64,000 nt of DNA from NCBI RefSeq assembly GCF_014201615.1, contig NZ_JACHEU010000003.1, positions 186,001 to 250,000 of the forward strand, given 5' to 3'. The translations under genes were made by a program, and so were the position numbers. A model generated the notes under the pieces. The model did no database searches and had not been told where the DNA came from. It worked only from the letters and a program-made list of their open reading frames with translations. Shown here piece after piece: positions 16,840 through 25,892 of the stretch. The DNA is from Aquamicrobium lusatiense. Its GTDB lineage: Bacteria > Pseudomonadota > Alphaproteobacteria > Rhizobiales > Rhizobiaceae. Positions within the stretch are counted from its first letter, which is position 1, and each line of letters starts with the position of its first letter.

Positions 16840-18036
16840 TCAGGAGCGGAGCCTGCCAGTGCCGCCGCTCTCGTCCCCCACCGGCCTGACCGGGGCGAGG
16901 GAGCCGGCCAGCGCGACCAGATCGGATTGCCGGTGCAGCCCGGTCTTCTCATAGATGCGCAGCGTGTGGGTCTTTATGGTGCTGGGGGCAGCGCCGAGCT
17001 CCTCGGCGATCCGGCCAGACGAGACCCCGGCGCACAACAGCCGGAACACCCGCGTTTCCGCAACCGTCAGATCATAGAGCAGCGCCAGCGCTTCCAGACT
17101 TGCGGCGGAATCGGCAGGCGAGGGGCCGGAAAGCAACAGCGCGAATATCTGGTCGCCGCCTGAGCCGATGTGCCCCGCAACCCTGCTGCTCAGCGGCAGA
17201 AGATGCACGACCCAGGGCTTGTGCTCCTGATCCCTGAAGGCGGTTCCGAACGGTTCTTCGGATTTGTTCACGGGCTCCTGCATGAAGGATTGCATCAGCG
17301 CTGCCAGCCTGCGCTGCGCCTGCGCATTGTCAAACCGCGCACAGCCACCCTGAATGCTGACGATTTTCTTTTGCGTGGCCAGCGCTTCGCCGGAATCGTT
17401 GGCGAAGCGAAGCTGGAAGCCGGAGCCGACCACGAACACCGGCACGCTGAGCGAATTCAGGACGAGCCTGATGGCGTCGGTTTCGATCCGCCGTATCTCC
17501 AGCACACGGCTTATCGCCACGCTGCGCTGAAGATGGGGCAGCAGCAGCCGCATGACCTCCGTTTCGCGCGGCCCGATGAGCCCGAAATCCTCGTGGCGGT
17601 TGAAGCCAATTGTGCCCAGCATGGTGTCGTCGCGGGTCAGGCCGACGGCTATCGCATCGACAAAGCCCTGCGGGCGATTGAAGCCGAGGTGAAAACCGTC
17701 TTCGCTGTCCTGGCTCACGCCGGAGGGGTTGACCCGGGACAGCACGGCCGGCTCTTCCAGCGGCAGATTGCGCACGGCCCGTTCACCGCCCCACAGCCCG
17801 ATGAGACCGTCGGAGAATTCCGGCAGACGTTCCAGCCATTGAGGTGAAAAGCCGGTCGTCGATGCCAGCAGGGGCTCACCGCGCATCATGTCGATGATGC
17901 TGATGACGCCGGTGCGCAGGTTCAGTTCCTCGCAGATCGCCTGCATGGCCTGCGGCCATCGCTCCGGATCAAGCGCGCAATCGTAGATCTGGCCGATCAG
18001 TCCGGAGAGTTTTTCAGGCGAGATATAAGGAGACAT
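16840..18036 (-). CDS. LuxR-family transcriptional regulator
   Basis: 398 residues from MSPYISPEK. The C-terminal 65 residues form a LuxR/NarL HTH (LTVAETRVFRLLCAGVSSGRIAEELG, then STIKTHTLRIYEKTG). The N-terminal 300 residues begin LIGQIYDCALDPERWPQAMQAICEEL, a sensor region common in rhizobial LuxR proteins but without a named ligand domain. An upstream ATG at 18066 lies inside the palindrome TCCACC-ATTT-GGTGGA, so I prefer the internal start. The palindrome then falls 23 bases upstream, suggesting autoregulation. Last gene of a probable OmpA-luxR unit. Confidence 0.82.
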   Translation of the reverse strand: MSPYISPEKLSGLIGQIYDCALDPERWPQAMQAICEELNLRTGVISIIDMMRGEPLLASTTGFSPQWLERLPEFSDGLIGLWGGERAVRNLPLEEPAVLSRVNPSGVSQDSEDGFHLGFNRPQGFVDAIAVGLTRDDTMLGTIGFNRHEDFGLIGPRETEVMRLLLPHLQRSVAISRVLEIRRIETDAIRLVLNSLSVPVFVVGSGFQLRFANDSGEALATQKKIVSIQGGCARFDNAQAQRRLAALMQSFMQEPVNKSEEPFGTAFRDQEHKPWVVHLLPLSSRVAGHIGSGGDQIFALLLSGPSPADSAASLEALALLYDLTVAETRVFRLLCAGVSSGRIAEELGAAPSTIKTHTLRIYEKTGLHRQSDLVALAGSLAPVRPVGDESGGTGRLRS

Positions 18037-18058
18037 GGAATTTCCGCCGCACCGCATA

Positions 18059-18074
18059 TCCACCATTTGGTGGA
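18059..18074. promoter_or_regulatory. Operator TCCACC-N4-GGTGGA, copy 1
   Basis: Perfect inverted repeat TCCACC-ATTT-GGTGGA directly upstream of the LuxR regulator. The same element recurs at 19241 before the OmpA-family gene. Confidence 0.6.
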
Positions 18075-18156
18075 CCGCTTAAGGTGCGCGCGCAAGCGAA
18101 AATCCCGGCCCGAGAGGGTCTGGAATCACTTTTACACGGCAGGCCGTGCTGAAACC

Positions 18157-19176
18157 CTATTGCAGCTTCAGCTCAACGCGCCGGTTTTTTGCCTTGCCAT
18201 CCGCCGTCGCGTTGCTGGCAACGGGTGCATCCATGCCCCGGCCGGAGGAGGTGAGGCGGCCGGCTTCGATGTCGAAGCCATTGGCGAGTGCATCGACCAC
18301 GGCGGCGGCACGGCGTTCCGACAGGCCCTGATTATGCTCGCGCCCGCCATCACTGTCGGTATGGCCGATGATCTGAAGCTTCAGGGCAGGGTTCTCGCGC
18401 AGCATCATGGCGATTTCGAAGAGCTGGTCGCGCGAGGGCGGCAGAAGGATCGCGCTGTCGGTGTCGAACAGCAGATTGTCGAGAGAAACGCTTTCACCGG
18501 CAAGCAGCTTCGAATGCATGGACGAAGCCTTGCTCAGCTCTGGCGGCGTGCCGGTAATCACGGATTTGGTGACCGCCATAACGCCCTTTTCCGGCGTATC
18601 TGCAAACGCCACCTGCATATGAGTGACGCTCGACCCCTCGTCCTTTGTCACATAGGTGAGCCTTGCCCCGCCGACATAGAAGTAATTGCGCACGATGCCG
18701 AGTGGCTCAAGCGCCGGCATGTCGGTTGGCTTGTCCAGCAATATTCCGAGCGATACGCCGGACAGCGGCTTGCCTTCACTGAAGCAATCTCCCTTCTGGG
18801 TGCTGCACGAGAAGCTGACCGCATAGCCGGCCTCCTCCGCCGCTTTTTCAAAGGCGCGCTGCACCTGCAATGCATTGTCGCCGGGCTGGAAACGGTAATA
18901 GGCGTAGACCACCTTTCCTTCCAGCTGAAGCCAGCTCGGCCCCTTCATGATATTTGAGGTGAACTCCGAAATCGGGCCGGTGATCAGCCACGTCTCATCG
19001 AAATTGTCGATGCGCGGCGTGCTTTGCGTCGGCGTTGCGATCGAGAAGAAATCGAGCAGGGCGGGGGTGGCAAAAGTGGGTGTGGCCAAAGTGGGGGTGG
19101 GTTGCGACCAGGCAGGCAGCGCAAGGTTCGCCAGAAGGCCGGCGGTCAGGACCATGGAACGTAAGGCTGCCTTCAT
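18157..19176 (-). CDS. OmpA-family outer-membrane/peptidoglycan-binding protein
   Basis: 339 residues with a signal peptide (VLTAGLLANLALPAWSQ) and a short TPTLATPTFATPA repeat. The C-terminal 120 residues are an OmpA/MotB peptidoglycan-binding domain (LLFDTDSAILLPPSRDQL, IIGHTDSDGG, LSERRAAAVVDAL). The central 180 residues are not recognised. ATG 19176 gives a clean signal peptide; the frame is open further upstream without one. It is divergent from a secreted lectin gene and the shared 152-base gap holds the TCCACC operator, so the two may be co-controlled by the LuxR protein encoded downstream. Confidence 0.82.
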   Translation of the reverse strand: MKAALRSMVLTAGLLANLALPAWSQPTPTLATPTFATPALLDFFSIATPTQSTPRIDNFDETWLITGPISEFTSNIMKGPSWLQLEGKVVYAYYRFQPGDNALQVQRAFEKAAEEAGYAVSFSCSTQKGDCFSEGKPLSGVSLGILLDKPTDMPALEPLGIVRNYFYVGGARLTYVTKDEGSSVTHMQVAFADTPEKGVMAVTKSVITGTPPELSKASSMHSKLLAGESVSLDNLLFDTDSAILLPPSRDQLFEIAMMLRENPALKLQIIGHTDSDGGREHNQGLSERRAAAVVDALANGFDIEAGRLTSSGRGMDAPVASNATADGKAKNRRVELKLQ

Positions 19177-19240
19177 GTCGGTCTCATCCCGTATTGCTGT
19201 GCGCCGTATCAGGGAGATAGCGGCTGACAGGAAAAACGCG

Positions 19241-19256
19241 TCCACCTTTTGGTGGA
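19241..19256. promoter_or_regulatory. Operator TCCACC-N4-GGTGGA, copy 2
   Basis: TCCACC-TTTT-GGTGGA in the divergent promoter region, 65 bases before the OmpA-family ATG and 73 before the lectin ATG. Identical half-sites to copy 1 at 18059. Confidence 0.6.
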
Positions 19257-19328
19257 TGCCAGCCACGCCGGATTGCGTTTTCCATGCGGCCCGAACGCGA
19301 TTCACCGGGAGAAGGAAAATCAATCACC

Positions 19329-20177
19329 ATGCTGAGGGCTGTAAAGCACTGTTCTTTGACCGCTTTTGCGCTGCTGTCATGGCTGGGGACGGCGCAGGCT
19401 ACCCTTTATCCGGCGGAAACGAAGAACCTGAGACCGGACAGCGCGCGTAGTTTGTGCATGGATCTTTCAGGCGATGCGAAGCTGGCAAAGTGCAACGGCT
19501 CGAATGCCCAGAAGATCACGCTTGAGCGCCGTGAAAACGGCGAGCGCAGGATGCGCGTGGGTTCGCAATGTCTCGAAGGCAACCGCGAAGGGGAGGCGCT
19601 TTTTCTGGCGCCATGCCGCAATGTCGTCACCCAGACATGGACCTACAACAACACCGGCCGGATCAAAAACGGCAACGGGCTTTGCGTCGACGTCGAGCAG
19701 AACCGCAAAACCGCCGGAACGCCGGTGATCACCTATCGCTGCAATGGCACCATCAACCAGCGCTGGGCGCGCTACGATCTGCCAAAGCCGGAAACGCCGG
19801 CGGGTGCGGGCGGCAGCGCGATCCTTCGGCCGGCCCACGCACGCGACAAATGCCTCGACGCCACGGCGCAGGGCGAACTCATCCTGTGGACGTGTCATCA
19901 TGGCAGGAACCAGCAGTTTGTTTTCAGGGACAACCAGAAGACGATGATCCGTGTGAACGCGGGTTGCCTCACCGCAATCCGGCAGGATGGGCCGGTGTAT
20001 ATAAAGAGCTGCGCCGGCGGAGCGCGTCAGATGTGGACCGTCGAAAAGAGCGGCCGCATCGTGAATGCCTCCGGCGCCTGTCTGGATGTGCGTATGGCCG
20101 CCAATGCAAACGGCACGCCGGTGCTGAGCTACAAATGTACGGGGCAGCCCAACCAGAGGTTCCTCGTCATCAGATGA
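19329..20177 (+). CDS. Secreted ricin-type beta-trefoil lectin domain protein
   Basis: 282 residues with signal peptide (CSLTAFALLSWLGTAQA). Two ricin-B-like regions follow, about residues 30-145 and 160-282, each with Q-x-W/F repeats (TQTW, NQRW, NQQF, RQMW, NQRF) and paired Cys such as RSLCMDL, NGLCVDV, GACLDVR. Such domains bind carbohydrate. No catalytic domain is attached, so it is probably a periplasmic or exported glycan-binding protein. Divergently transcribed from the OmpA-family gene. GAGAAGG lies upstream with long spacing, so translation start is fairly but not fully certain. Confidence 0.8.
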   Translation: MLRAVKHCSLTAFALLSWLGTAQATLYPAETKNLRPDSARSLCMDLSGDAKLAKCNGSNAQKITLERRENGERRMRVGSQCLEGNREGEALFLAPCRNVVTQTWTYNNTGRIKNGNGLCVDVEQNRKTAGTPVITYRCNGTINQRWARYDLPKPETPAGAGGSAILRPAHARDKCLDATAQGELILWTCHHGRNQQFVFRDNQKTMIRVNAGCLTAIRQDGPVYIKSCAGGARQMWTVEKSGRIVNASGACLDVRMAANANGTPVLSYKCTGQPNQRFLVIR

Positions 20178-20427
20178 GCCGGAAGCTTATGTTTGCCCCG
20201 GCTGGCCGTGACTTTCGGCTGAAAAAGCTGACAGCTATCGCGTGAGAGCCTGTCATGCGCTTGGCGCTGCATGGTTGGCGATGACATGCCGCCCGCTTCT
20301 GTTTCGGGGCGGCACTTGCGGCGGAAAACGCCATGGAACAACCGGGCATGTTGTTTCCACGCCGCATAAGCGTTTGGCGCTATTGCGCCTGCGCTGGCCG
20401 AAGGTGGGTTCCCGGCCCGCTCGTGCA
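20178..20427. other. Intergenic region after lectin
   Basis: Convergent gap of about 310 bases with the hairpin at 20428-20465 as its only clear feature. No gene supported. Confidence 0.4.
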
Positions 20428-20465
20428 GCAACCTGCCTGCCTGAAAGTTTCAGAAGGCAGGTTGC
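20428..20465 (-). terminator. Long hairpin between lectin and Tim44-like genes
   Basis: Outer stem GCAACCTGCCT / AGGCAGGTTGC with an inner CTGAAA-G-TTTCAG palindrome and a small bulge. Lies between convergent genes, 23 bases past the Tim44-like stop. No strong U tract. Confidence 0.55.
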
Positions 20466-20487
20466 GGCGTAGTTCCTGCCGGTTGCG

Positions 20488-21498
20488 TCAGCCGGGCTGC
20501 TGGATGGCGGAGAGCTTCCAGTCCTGCCCGTTTTCGCGCACGAAGGTCCACAGCTCCACCGTCTCGCTCGGGGTGTCGGCATCGCCTTCGACGACCTTGC
20601 CGCTGGTCCTGTCGCGCATCAGTTCGATGGCTTCATAGCGCAGGGCGGCGGTGGCGTAGTCGCGGTTGCCCTCGCTCCAGCTCTCGGCGATGTCGGCTTC
20701 CAGAAGCCGCACGTCGCTGACCTCGTTGCGCAGGCCGTTATGCGTATTCTGGGCCAGTTCCTCCGACAGGTAGGACACCATTTCCGGCGTGACCAGCGCG
20801 CGCAGGCCCGCGTAGTCTTCACGCGAGAACGCATCCTGCACTTCGCTCAGAAGCGCCTCGAAACGGTTGAGGTCGTCCTGATCGGGCGCCATGTCGCGCA
20901 TTGCGGGCGTCTGCGTGGCTGCCTGCTGCCCGCCGAAGGACGGAACGGTGAAGCCGGCACCCTTGTTGTTGTCGCCTGCCGGGTGCGCCTGACGGCCGAA
21001 GCCGTTGCCGCCAAAGCCGCTGCCGTTGGGCGCGCTTCCTGCCCCGGCACCCACCATGGCGGGCTGCGCGGCATTGCGGCTGCGGAAGAAGCGCAGGGCG
21101 AGCATCACCGCGCCGGCGATCAGCAGGCCCTGCAGCAGCAGGCCGAACACGCCGGCAAGGCCACCAAATCCCTGTCCGAGCAGCAGGCCGATCAGACCGC
21201 CGATCAGCAGGCCGCGCATGAGCGAGCCGCCGAGCCCGTTCATGAAGCCCGGCCGCTGCTGGCCGGCCGCAGGCTGGCGCGCTGCATTGGGCGCGGTGTT
21301 GGGCGTCATGGAGCGCTCGACGGGAGCCGCCTGGTTGGGCGCGGTGCGGGTGGCCGGCGCGCTCTGGTGGGTGCGCAGGCCACGGCTGCCGAAGCTGCCG
21401 CCACGCCTTGCCTCGGCGTAGTCCACCGATACCATCGAAAAGGCGAGCATCAGCCCGGCAAACAGCGCGAACAGTCCGGTGCGGCGTGGTGTGAACAT
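20488..21498 (-). CDS. Tim44-like domain membrane protein
   Basis: 336 residues. N-terminal signal/helix (LFALFAGLMLAFSMVSVDYAEARRGGSFGSRG), a Gln/Ala/Pro-rich region, a glycine-rich hydrophobic pair (LMRGLLIGGLIGLLLGQGFGGLAGVFGLLLQGLLIAGAV, positions about 85-130), and a C-terminal Tim44/NTF2-like domain (about 195-336, DLNRFEALLSEVQDAFSREDYAGLRALVTPEM). Bacterial members of this family have no firm role. ATG 21498 has GGGGAGAG upstream. Apparently a single-gene unit. Confidence 0.8.
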   Translation of the reverse strand: MFTPRRTGLFALFAGLMLAFSMVSVDYAEARRGGSFGSRGLRTHQSAPATRTAPNQAAPVERSMTPNTAPNAARQPAAGQQRPGFMNGLGGSLMRGLLIGGLIGLLLGQGFGGLAGVFGLLLQGLLIAGAVMLALRFFRSRNAAQPAMVGAGAGSAPNGSGFGGNGFGRQAHPAGDNNKGAGFTVPSFGGQQAATQTPAMRDMAPDQDDLNRFEALLSEVQDAFSREDYAGLRALVTPEMVSYLSEELAQNTHNGLRNEVSDVRLLEADIAESWSEGNRDYATAALRYEAIELMRDRTSGKVVEGDADTPSETVELWTFVRENGQDWKLSAIQQPG

Positions 21499-21902
21499 GT
21501 CTGGTCTCTCCCCAATTGGTGCGGTCACCTCAGGGTCTTGTTTCCGTTGCCGGAAACCTGGCCCCTGAAGAGGTGGCTGCCCGGAAAAGAACCCGGACGG
21601 GGCTGATGTAGAGGCGCAAGGGGCCGCGCACAAGATGTACAGGGCCATCTTCCCACAATGGTGCCTTTGAACACCGGTAACGCCTTCGTTACCTGAAGAA
21701 AATGGTGCGCGCCGGCTTCATGTCCCGAATTGACGGGCCGGTGTCCCATTTGTCCCGGTACGCGCAACCGGCGCTGTGGCAGGATCACCGGCGGATCGCA
21801 GGGGGAGCGCGGTCCGATGCGGGAGGAGTGCTGTTTGCCGTTTCCGGGCGGCCGGGCCTTTCCCGCATCTTGCATAGTCGCGGGCGGAAGAGAGGAGACG
21901 CC
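21499..21902. other. Divergent intergenic region with GGTAACG palindrome
   Basis: About 400 bases between the Tim44-like gene and the FMO operon. GGTAACG-CCTT-CGTTACC at 21676-21693 is a perfect 7-bp inverted repeat and a candidate operator. A weaker AAGATG/CATCTT repeat lies at about 21632-21651. No gene supported. Confidence 0.4.
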
Positions 21903-23252
21903 ATGTATGCGGTTATCGGTGCCGGCCCCATGGGTCTGGCCGTGGCGCGCAATCTCGACAGGCAGGGCATCGCCTTCACCGGCTTCGAGCTGCATTCGGA
22001 TGTGGGCGGGTTGTGGGACATCGATAACCCGCACAGCACCATGTACGAGACCGCCCACCTGATCTCGTCGAAGACGACGACCGAATTCGCCGAATTCCCC
22101 ATGCCGCGTGGCGTTGCGACCTATCCGCGCCATGACGCCATGTGCCGGTATTTCCGCAGCTACGCCCGCCACTTCGACCTTATGCGTCACTATGAGTTCT
22201 CGACCCGCGTGATCGGGATGAAGCGGGATGGCGATGGCTGGCTGGTGACGACGGAAAGCGGCGGGCGGCAGCAGACCCGCCGCTTCGCCGGCGTGCTGAT
22301 TGCCAGCGGCACGCTGCATCATCCCAACATGCCGCGCTTCGAGGGTGCCTTTTCCGGCACGCTGATGCATGCTGCCGACTACCGCTCGCCCTCGCAGCTC
22401 ACGGGCAAGCGGGTGCTGGTCGTCGGCTGCGGCAATTCGGGGGCCGACATCGCGGTCGATGCGGTCCATCATGCAGCCAGCGTCGATATTTCGGTCCGGC
22501 GCGGCTATTACTTCATTCCGAAATTCATCTTCGGCAAGCCGACCGACACGCTTGGCGGCAAGCTCAAACTTCCGCGTCGCCTCAAGCAGGTCCTCGATTC
22601 GTTGCTGGTGCGGGCGGTGATGGGCAAGCCCTCGCAATATGGCCTGCCTGATCCCGACTACCGCATGTATGAATCGCATCCGGTGATGAACTCGCTGATC
22701 CTGCACCATATCGGGCAGGGCGATATCGGCCCGCGCGGCGACATCGCCCGGCTGGACGGGTCCGGCGTCGTCTTCACCGACGGCAGGCGCGGCGAGTACG
22801 ACCTGATCCTGCTGGCCACCGGCTACAAGCTCGACTATCCGTTCATCGACAGGTCGGAACTCAACTGGCCGCAGCAGGCCGGCGCGCCCCGGCTTTACCT
22901 GAACGTCTTTCATCCCGACCACGACAATTTGTTCATGATGGGCATGATCGAGGCCGCCGGCCTCGGCTGGGAAGGGCGCAACAAGCAGGCGGAGCTGGCC
23001 GCGCTCTACATTCGCGGGCTGGCAGAAGGCGTGCCGGCTGCCGCGCGGCTGAAGGAAGTCAAGGCACGGCTTGCCACCGAACGCATCGACGGCGGCTATG
23101 CCTATCTCGATCTCGAACGCATGGCCTACTACGTTCACAAGGACAGCTACCGGGCAGCCGTCGCATCCCATGCGGATGAGCTGCGCCGGCAACTGGGATC
23201 GGTAACGCCGGGTGCAGCCCGCATCAACCACAGGGTCGAGGTGCAGCCATGA
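21903..23252 (+). CDS. Flavin-containing monooxygenase
   Basis: 449 residues: FAD motif GAGPMGLAVA at residue 6, NADPH motif GCGNSGAD near 175, and LATGY near 305. Class B flavoprotein monooxygenase, possibly Baeyer-Villiger. ATG 21903 follows GAGAGGAGA with 5-base spacing. First of four genes with overlaps of 4, 1 and 4 bases (FMO, BASS carrier, epimerase-like SDR, classical SDR). With a bile-acid-symporter homologue and two hydroxysteroid-type dehydrogenases, the module suggests uptake and oxidation of a steroid-, terpenoid- or fatty-type compound. Substrate unproven. Confidence 0.87.
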   Translation: MYAVIGAGPMGLAVARNLDRQGIAFTGFELHSDVGGLWDIDNPHSTMYETAHLISSKTTTEFAEFPMPRGVATYPRHDAMCRYFRSYARHFDLMRHYEFSTRVIGMKRDGDGWLVTTESGGRQQTRRFAGVLIASGTLHHPNMPRFEGAFSGTLMHAADYRSPSQLTGKRVLVVGCGNSGADIAVDAVHHAASVDISVRRGYYFIPKFIFGKPTDTLGGKLKLPRRLKQVLDSLLVRAVMGKPSQYGLPDPDYRMYESHPVMNSLILHHIGQGDIGPRGDIARLDGSGVVFTDGRRGEYDLILLATGYKLDYPFIDRSELNWPQQAGAPRLYLNVFHPDHDNLFMMGMIEAAGLGWEGRNKQAELAALYIRGLAEGVPAAARLKEVKARLATERIDGGYAYLDLERMAYYVHKDSYRAAVASHADELRRQLGSVTPGAARINHRVEVQP

Positions 23253-24169
23253 GCGGTCCGGTTCCCATCGAGTTCAATCCCGCCAGCCTCGTCATCCTCA
23301 ACCTGCTTCTGGCGCTGATGATGTTCGGCGTGTCGCTGACGCTGAGGCCCGCCGATTTCCGGCTGGTGGTGACGCAGCCCCGAACGGTGTTCGCCGGCCT
23401 GTTCGCGCAGTTCCTGCTTTTGCCGGCGGCGACCTGTTTCGCGACATGGTTCTTCGGCATCGACCCGGAACTGTCGCTCGGCATGATCCTCGTCGCCGCC
23501 TGTCCGGGCGGGGCGTTCTCCAACATCATGACCTGGCTGGCGCGCGGCAATGTGGCGGTTTCGGTTTCCATGACGGCGGTGTCCAGCCTCGCGGCCACGG
23601 TGCTGACGCCCTTCAACTTCGCGCTCTATGGCTGGCTCAATCCCAACACGCGCGACCTGCTCGTTTCCATCGCCGTGGACGGCAAGGACATCGTGCTTCT
23701 GGTGCTCGTCGTGCTCGGCCTGCCTCTGGTCATCGGCATGGCGGTCGGCCGGCGCTTTCCGGGTCTTGCGGCAAAGGTCGAGCCGCCGCTGCGCATCTTC
23801 GCGCTGCTGATTTTCCTTGCCTTCGTCGCCATCGCCTTCAGCAACAATTACACCCTGTTCGTGGAGCGCTTCCACACCTTCTTCTGGCTGGTCGTCGCCC
23901 ACAACACCATGGCGCTTTTGCTGGGTGCCGCGATGGCGCGGCTGATGCGGCTGAACACGCCCGACACCCGCGCCGTGACGCTTGAGGTGGGCATCCAGAA
24001 TTCCGGCCTCGGGCTGGTCATTCTGTTCACCTTCATGCCCAATGCCGGCGGCATGATGCTGATCACCGCCTTCTGGGGCGTGTGGCATCTGGTTTCGGGG
24101 CTGACGCTGGCCTGCATCTGGTCGCGCATCCCCATCCGCGATGCGCCGGCACCGGCAGGGCAACAGTGA
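23249..24169 (+). CDS. Bile acid:sodium symporter (BASS) family transporter
   Basis: 306 residues with eight to ten hydrophobic segments and the BASS hallmarks ACPGGAFSNIMTWLARGN near residue 85 and LEVGIQNSGLGLVI near 245. Family members import bile acids, pantoate, pyruvate or other organic acids with sodium. The start overlaps the FMO stop by four bases (ATGA). Its place inside an oxidoreductase operon makes it the probable uptake route for the pathway substrate. Confidence 0.88.
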   Translation: MSGPVPIEFNPASLVILNLLLALMMFGVSLTLRPADFRLVVTQPRTVFAGLFAQFLLLPAATCFATWFFGIDPELSLGMILVAACPGGAFSNIMTWLARGNVAVSVSMTAVSSLAATVLTPFNFALYGWLNPNTRDLLVSIAVDGKDIVLLVLVVLGLPLVIGMAVGRRFPGLAAKVEPPLRIFALLIFLAFVAIAFSNNYTLFVERFHTFFWLVVAHNTMALLLGAAMARLMRLNTPDTRAVTLEVGIQNSGLGLVILFTFMPNAGGMMLITAFWGVWHLVSGLTLACIWSRIPIRDAPAPAGQQ

Positions 24170-25107
24170 TGCAGCCAAAAATTCTCATTACCGGGGTGGC
24201 CGGCTATGTCGGCGGCCTGCTCGGCAGCCGGCTGGCGCGGGATTTCACCGTCATCGGCACTGACATCCGCCCCCGCCCGGAGGCGCCCTTTGCGGTGCAC
24301 CGGATGGATGTGCGCGATGCGGCGCTGTCCGACTTGTTGAAGGCGCAGGCCATCACCCATGTGGTGCATCTGGCCTCGGTGCTCGATTCCGGAACCGACC
24401 GCGCCCGCGAGTTCGACATCGACGTCAACGGCACCCGCAATGTGGTGGAGTGCTGCCTGGAGGCGGGCGTCGGGCACGTCACCGTCACAAGCTCCGGCGC
24501 GGCCTACGGCTATCACGCCGACAATCCCGAATGGATCGACGAGGACCAGCCCCTGCGCGGCAATCCGGAGATCGCCTATTCCGATCATAAGCGCCGGGTC
24601 GAGGAAATGCTGGCGCAATACCGGCAAAGCCATCCGCAACTGCGCCAGCTCGTGCTGCGCCCCGGCACCATTCTGGGGGCCTCGACGCAGAACCTCATCA
24701 CCAATCTGTTCCGGGCAAAGCGCATTCTGGCGATCCGCGGCAGCAAATCGCCCTTCGTCTTCATCTGGGACGAGGATGTGGTGGCAGCCATCGAGCACGG
24801 GCTGCGCGGCGACCGCTGCGGCATCTACAACATGGCGGGCGACGGTGCGCTGAGCGTGCACGAGATCGCCGCCATCCTCGGCAAGCCGGTGCTCACTTTG
24901 CCGGCCGGCCTCGTCAGCGCGGCCTTGCGGGCAGCCCGGCTTCTGGGCAAGGGCCGGTACGGGCCGGAGCAGGTGAAGTTCCTGCGCTACAGGCCGGTCC
25001 TGTCCAACACGCGGCTGAAGCAGGAGTTCGGCTACCGGCCGCAGAAGACATCGGAAGAAACCTTCCGTTTCTACGTGCAGCACGCACGCGCGAGGGGGGA
25101 CCTGTGA
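24169..25107 (+). CDS. NAD-dependent epimerase/dehydratase (extended SDR)
   Basis: 312 residues with TGVAGYVGG nucleotide-binding motif at residue 8, VVHLASVLDSG, SSGAAYG and the catalytic YSDHK. The extended SDR group includes sugar epimerases and 3-beta-hydroxysteroid dehydrogenases; the neighbours favour an alcohol/ketone interconversion over sugar metabolism. Start ATG overlaps the symporter stop by one base (TGATG). Confidence 0.85.
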   Translation: MQPKILITGVAGYVGGLLGSRLARDFTVIGTDIRPRPEAPFAVHRMDVRDAALSDLLKAQAITHVVHLASVLDSGTDRAREFDIDVNGTRNVVECCLEAGVGHVTVTSSGAAYGYHADNPEWIDEDQPLRGNPEIAYSDHKRRVEEMLAQYRQSHPQLRQLVLRPGTILGASTQNLITNLFRAKRILAIRGSKSPFVFIWDEDVVAAIEHGLRGDRCGIYNMAGDGALSVHEIAAILGKPVLTLPAGLVSAALRAARLLGKGRYGPEQVKFLRYRPVLSNTRLKQEFGYRPQKTSEETFRFYVQHARARGDL

Positions 25108-25892
25108 GCAGCGTTCTGATCACGGGGGCCGGGGGAGGGCTCGGGCAGGCACTTGCCCGAGCCTTCTGGCGGCGCGGCCACAATCTCGTTCTGGCCGATC
25201 TCGACATGGAATTGCTGCGCAAGCTGGCCGGTGAGCTTGGCGATGTCACGCGCATCGTCTGCGTGGCGGGCGACATCACCGATGCGGCCCATCAGGCGGA
25301 GCTGCTGGCGCGGGCGCAGGCGCGTTTCGGCGGCGTCGGCGTGCTGGTCAACAATGCCGGCATCACCCATCGCTCGCCGGTGGCGAAGACCGATCCGCGG
25401 GTGCTGCGCAAGGTGATGCAGGTCGACTGGCAGGCGCCGCTGGAGCTGGCGCTTGCCGCCCTGCCGCAATTGCAGGCGCATCGCGGCAGCATCGTCAACA
25501 TTGGTTCGATGGCGGGCTGGATGCCGGTGCTCGGCCGCGCAGCCTATTGCGGGGCGAAGGCTGCGCTGTCGCAATCCTTCGAGGTGCTGCGCTGCGAGCA
25601 GAAGCAGCACGGCGTGCATGTGCTGATGGCCTATCCGAGCTTTCTCGACACGCCGATCGAGGCCAATGCGCTCGGCCATGATGGCAGGCCGGCACGCCAT
25701 GCGCGCTCCACCATGGGCAAGCCGAAGGATGCCGGCTGGATGGCGGAGCGCATCGTTTCGGCGCTGGAACAGCGCAGGCGGCGCGTCTATTCCGACCGCG
25801 CCAGCGTGGCGGCAAGCTTCCTGTGGCGGGTCGCGCCGGATCTCTATCAGCGGCTGATGATGCGCAAATTCGCGGTCGAGCTGCGGCAGTAG
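25104..25892 (+). CDS. Classical SDR-family oxidoreductase
   Basis: 262 residues starting at GTG overlapping the previous stop (GTGA). Motifs TGAGGGLG, NNAG, catalytic Ser in NIGSMAG and YCGAK. The C-terminal part (ERIVSALEQRRRRVYSDRASVAASFLWRVAPDLYQRLM) is typical of membrane-near SDRs acting on hydrophobic alcohols. Its TAG stop is the first three bases of a palindromic intergenic element. Last enzyme gene of the four-gene unit. Confidence 0.87.
   Translation: MSSVLITGAGGGLGQALARAFWRRGHNLVLADLDMELLRKLAGELGDVTRIVCVAGDITDAAHQAELLARAQARFGGVGVLVNNAGITHRSPVAKTDPRVLRKVMQVDWQAPLELALAALPQLQAHRGSIVNIGSMAGWMPVLGRAAYCGAKAALSQSFEVLRCEQKQHGVHVLMAYPSFLDTPIEANALGHDGRPARHARSTMGKPKDAGWMAERIVSALEQRRRRVYSDRASVAASFLWRVAPDLYQRLMMRKFAVELRQ

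Noticed and set aside
18037..18066. Upstream start (MVDMRCGG) for the LuxR regulator
   Set aside because: It lies within the TCCACC-N4-GGTGGA palindrome and lacks a ribosome site; the internal start leaves the operator free.
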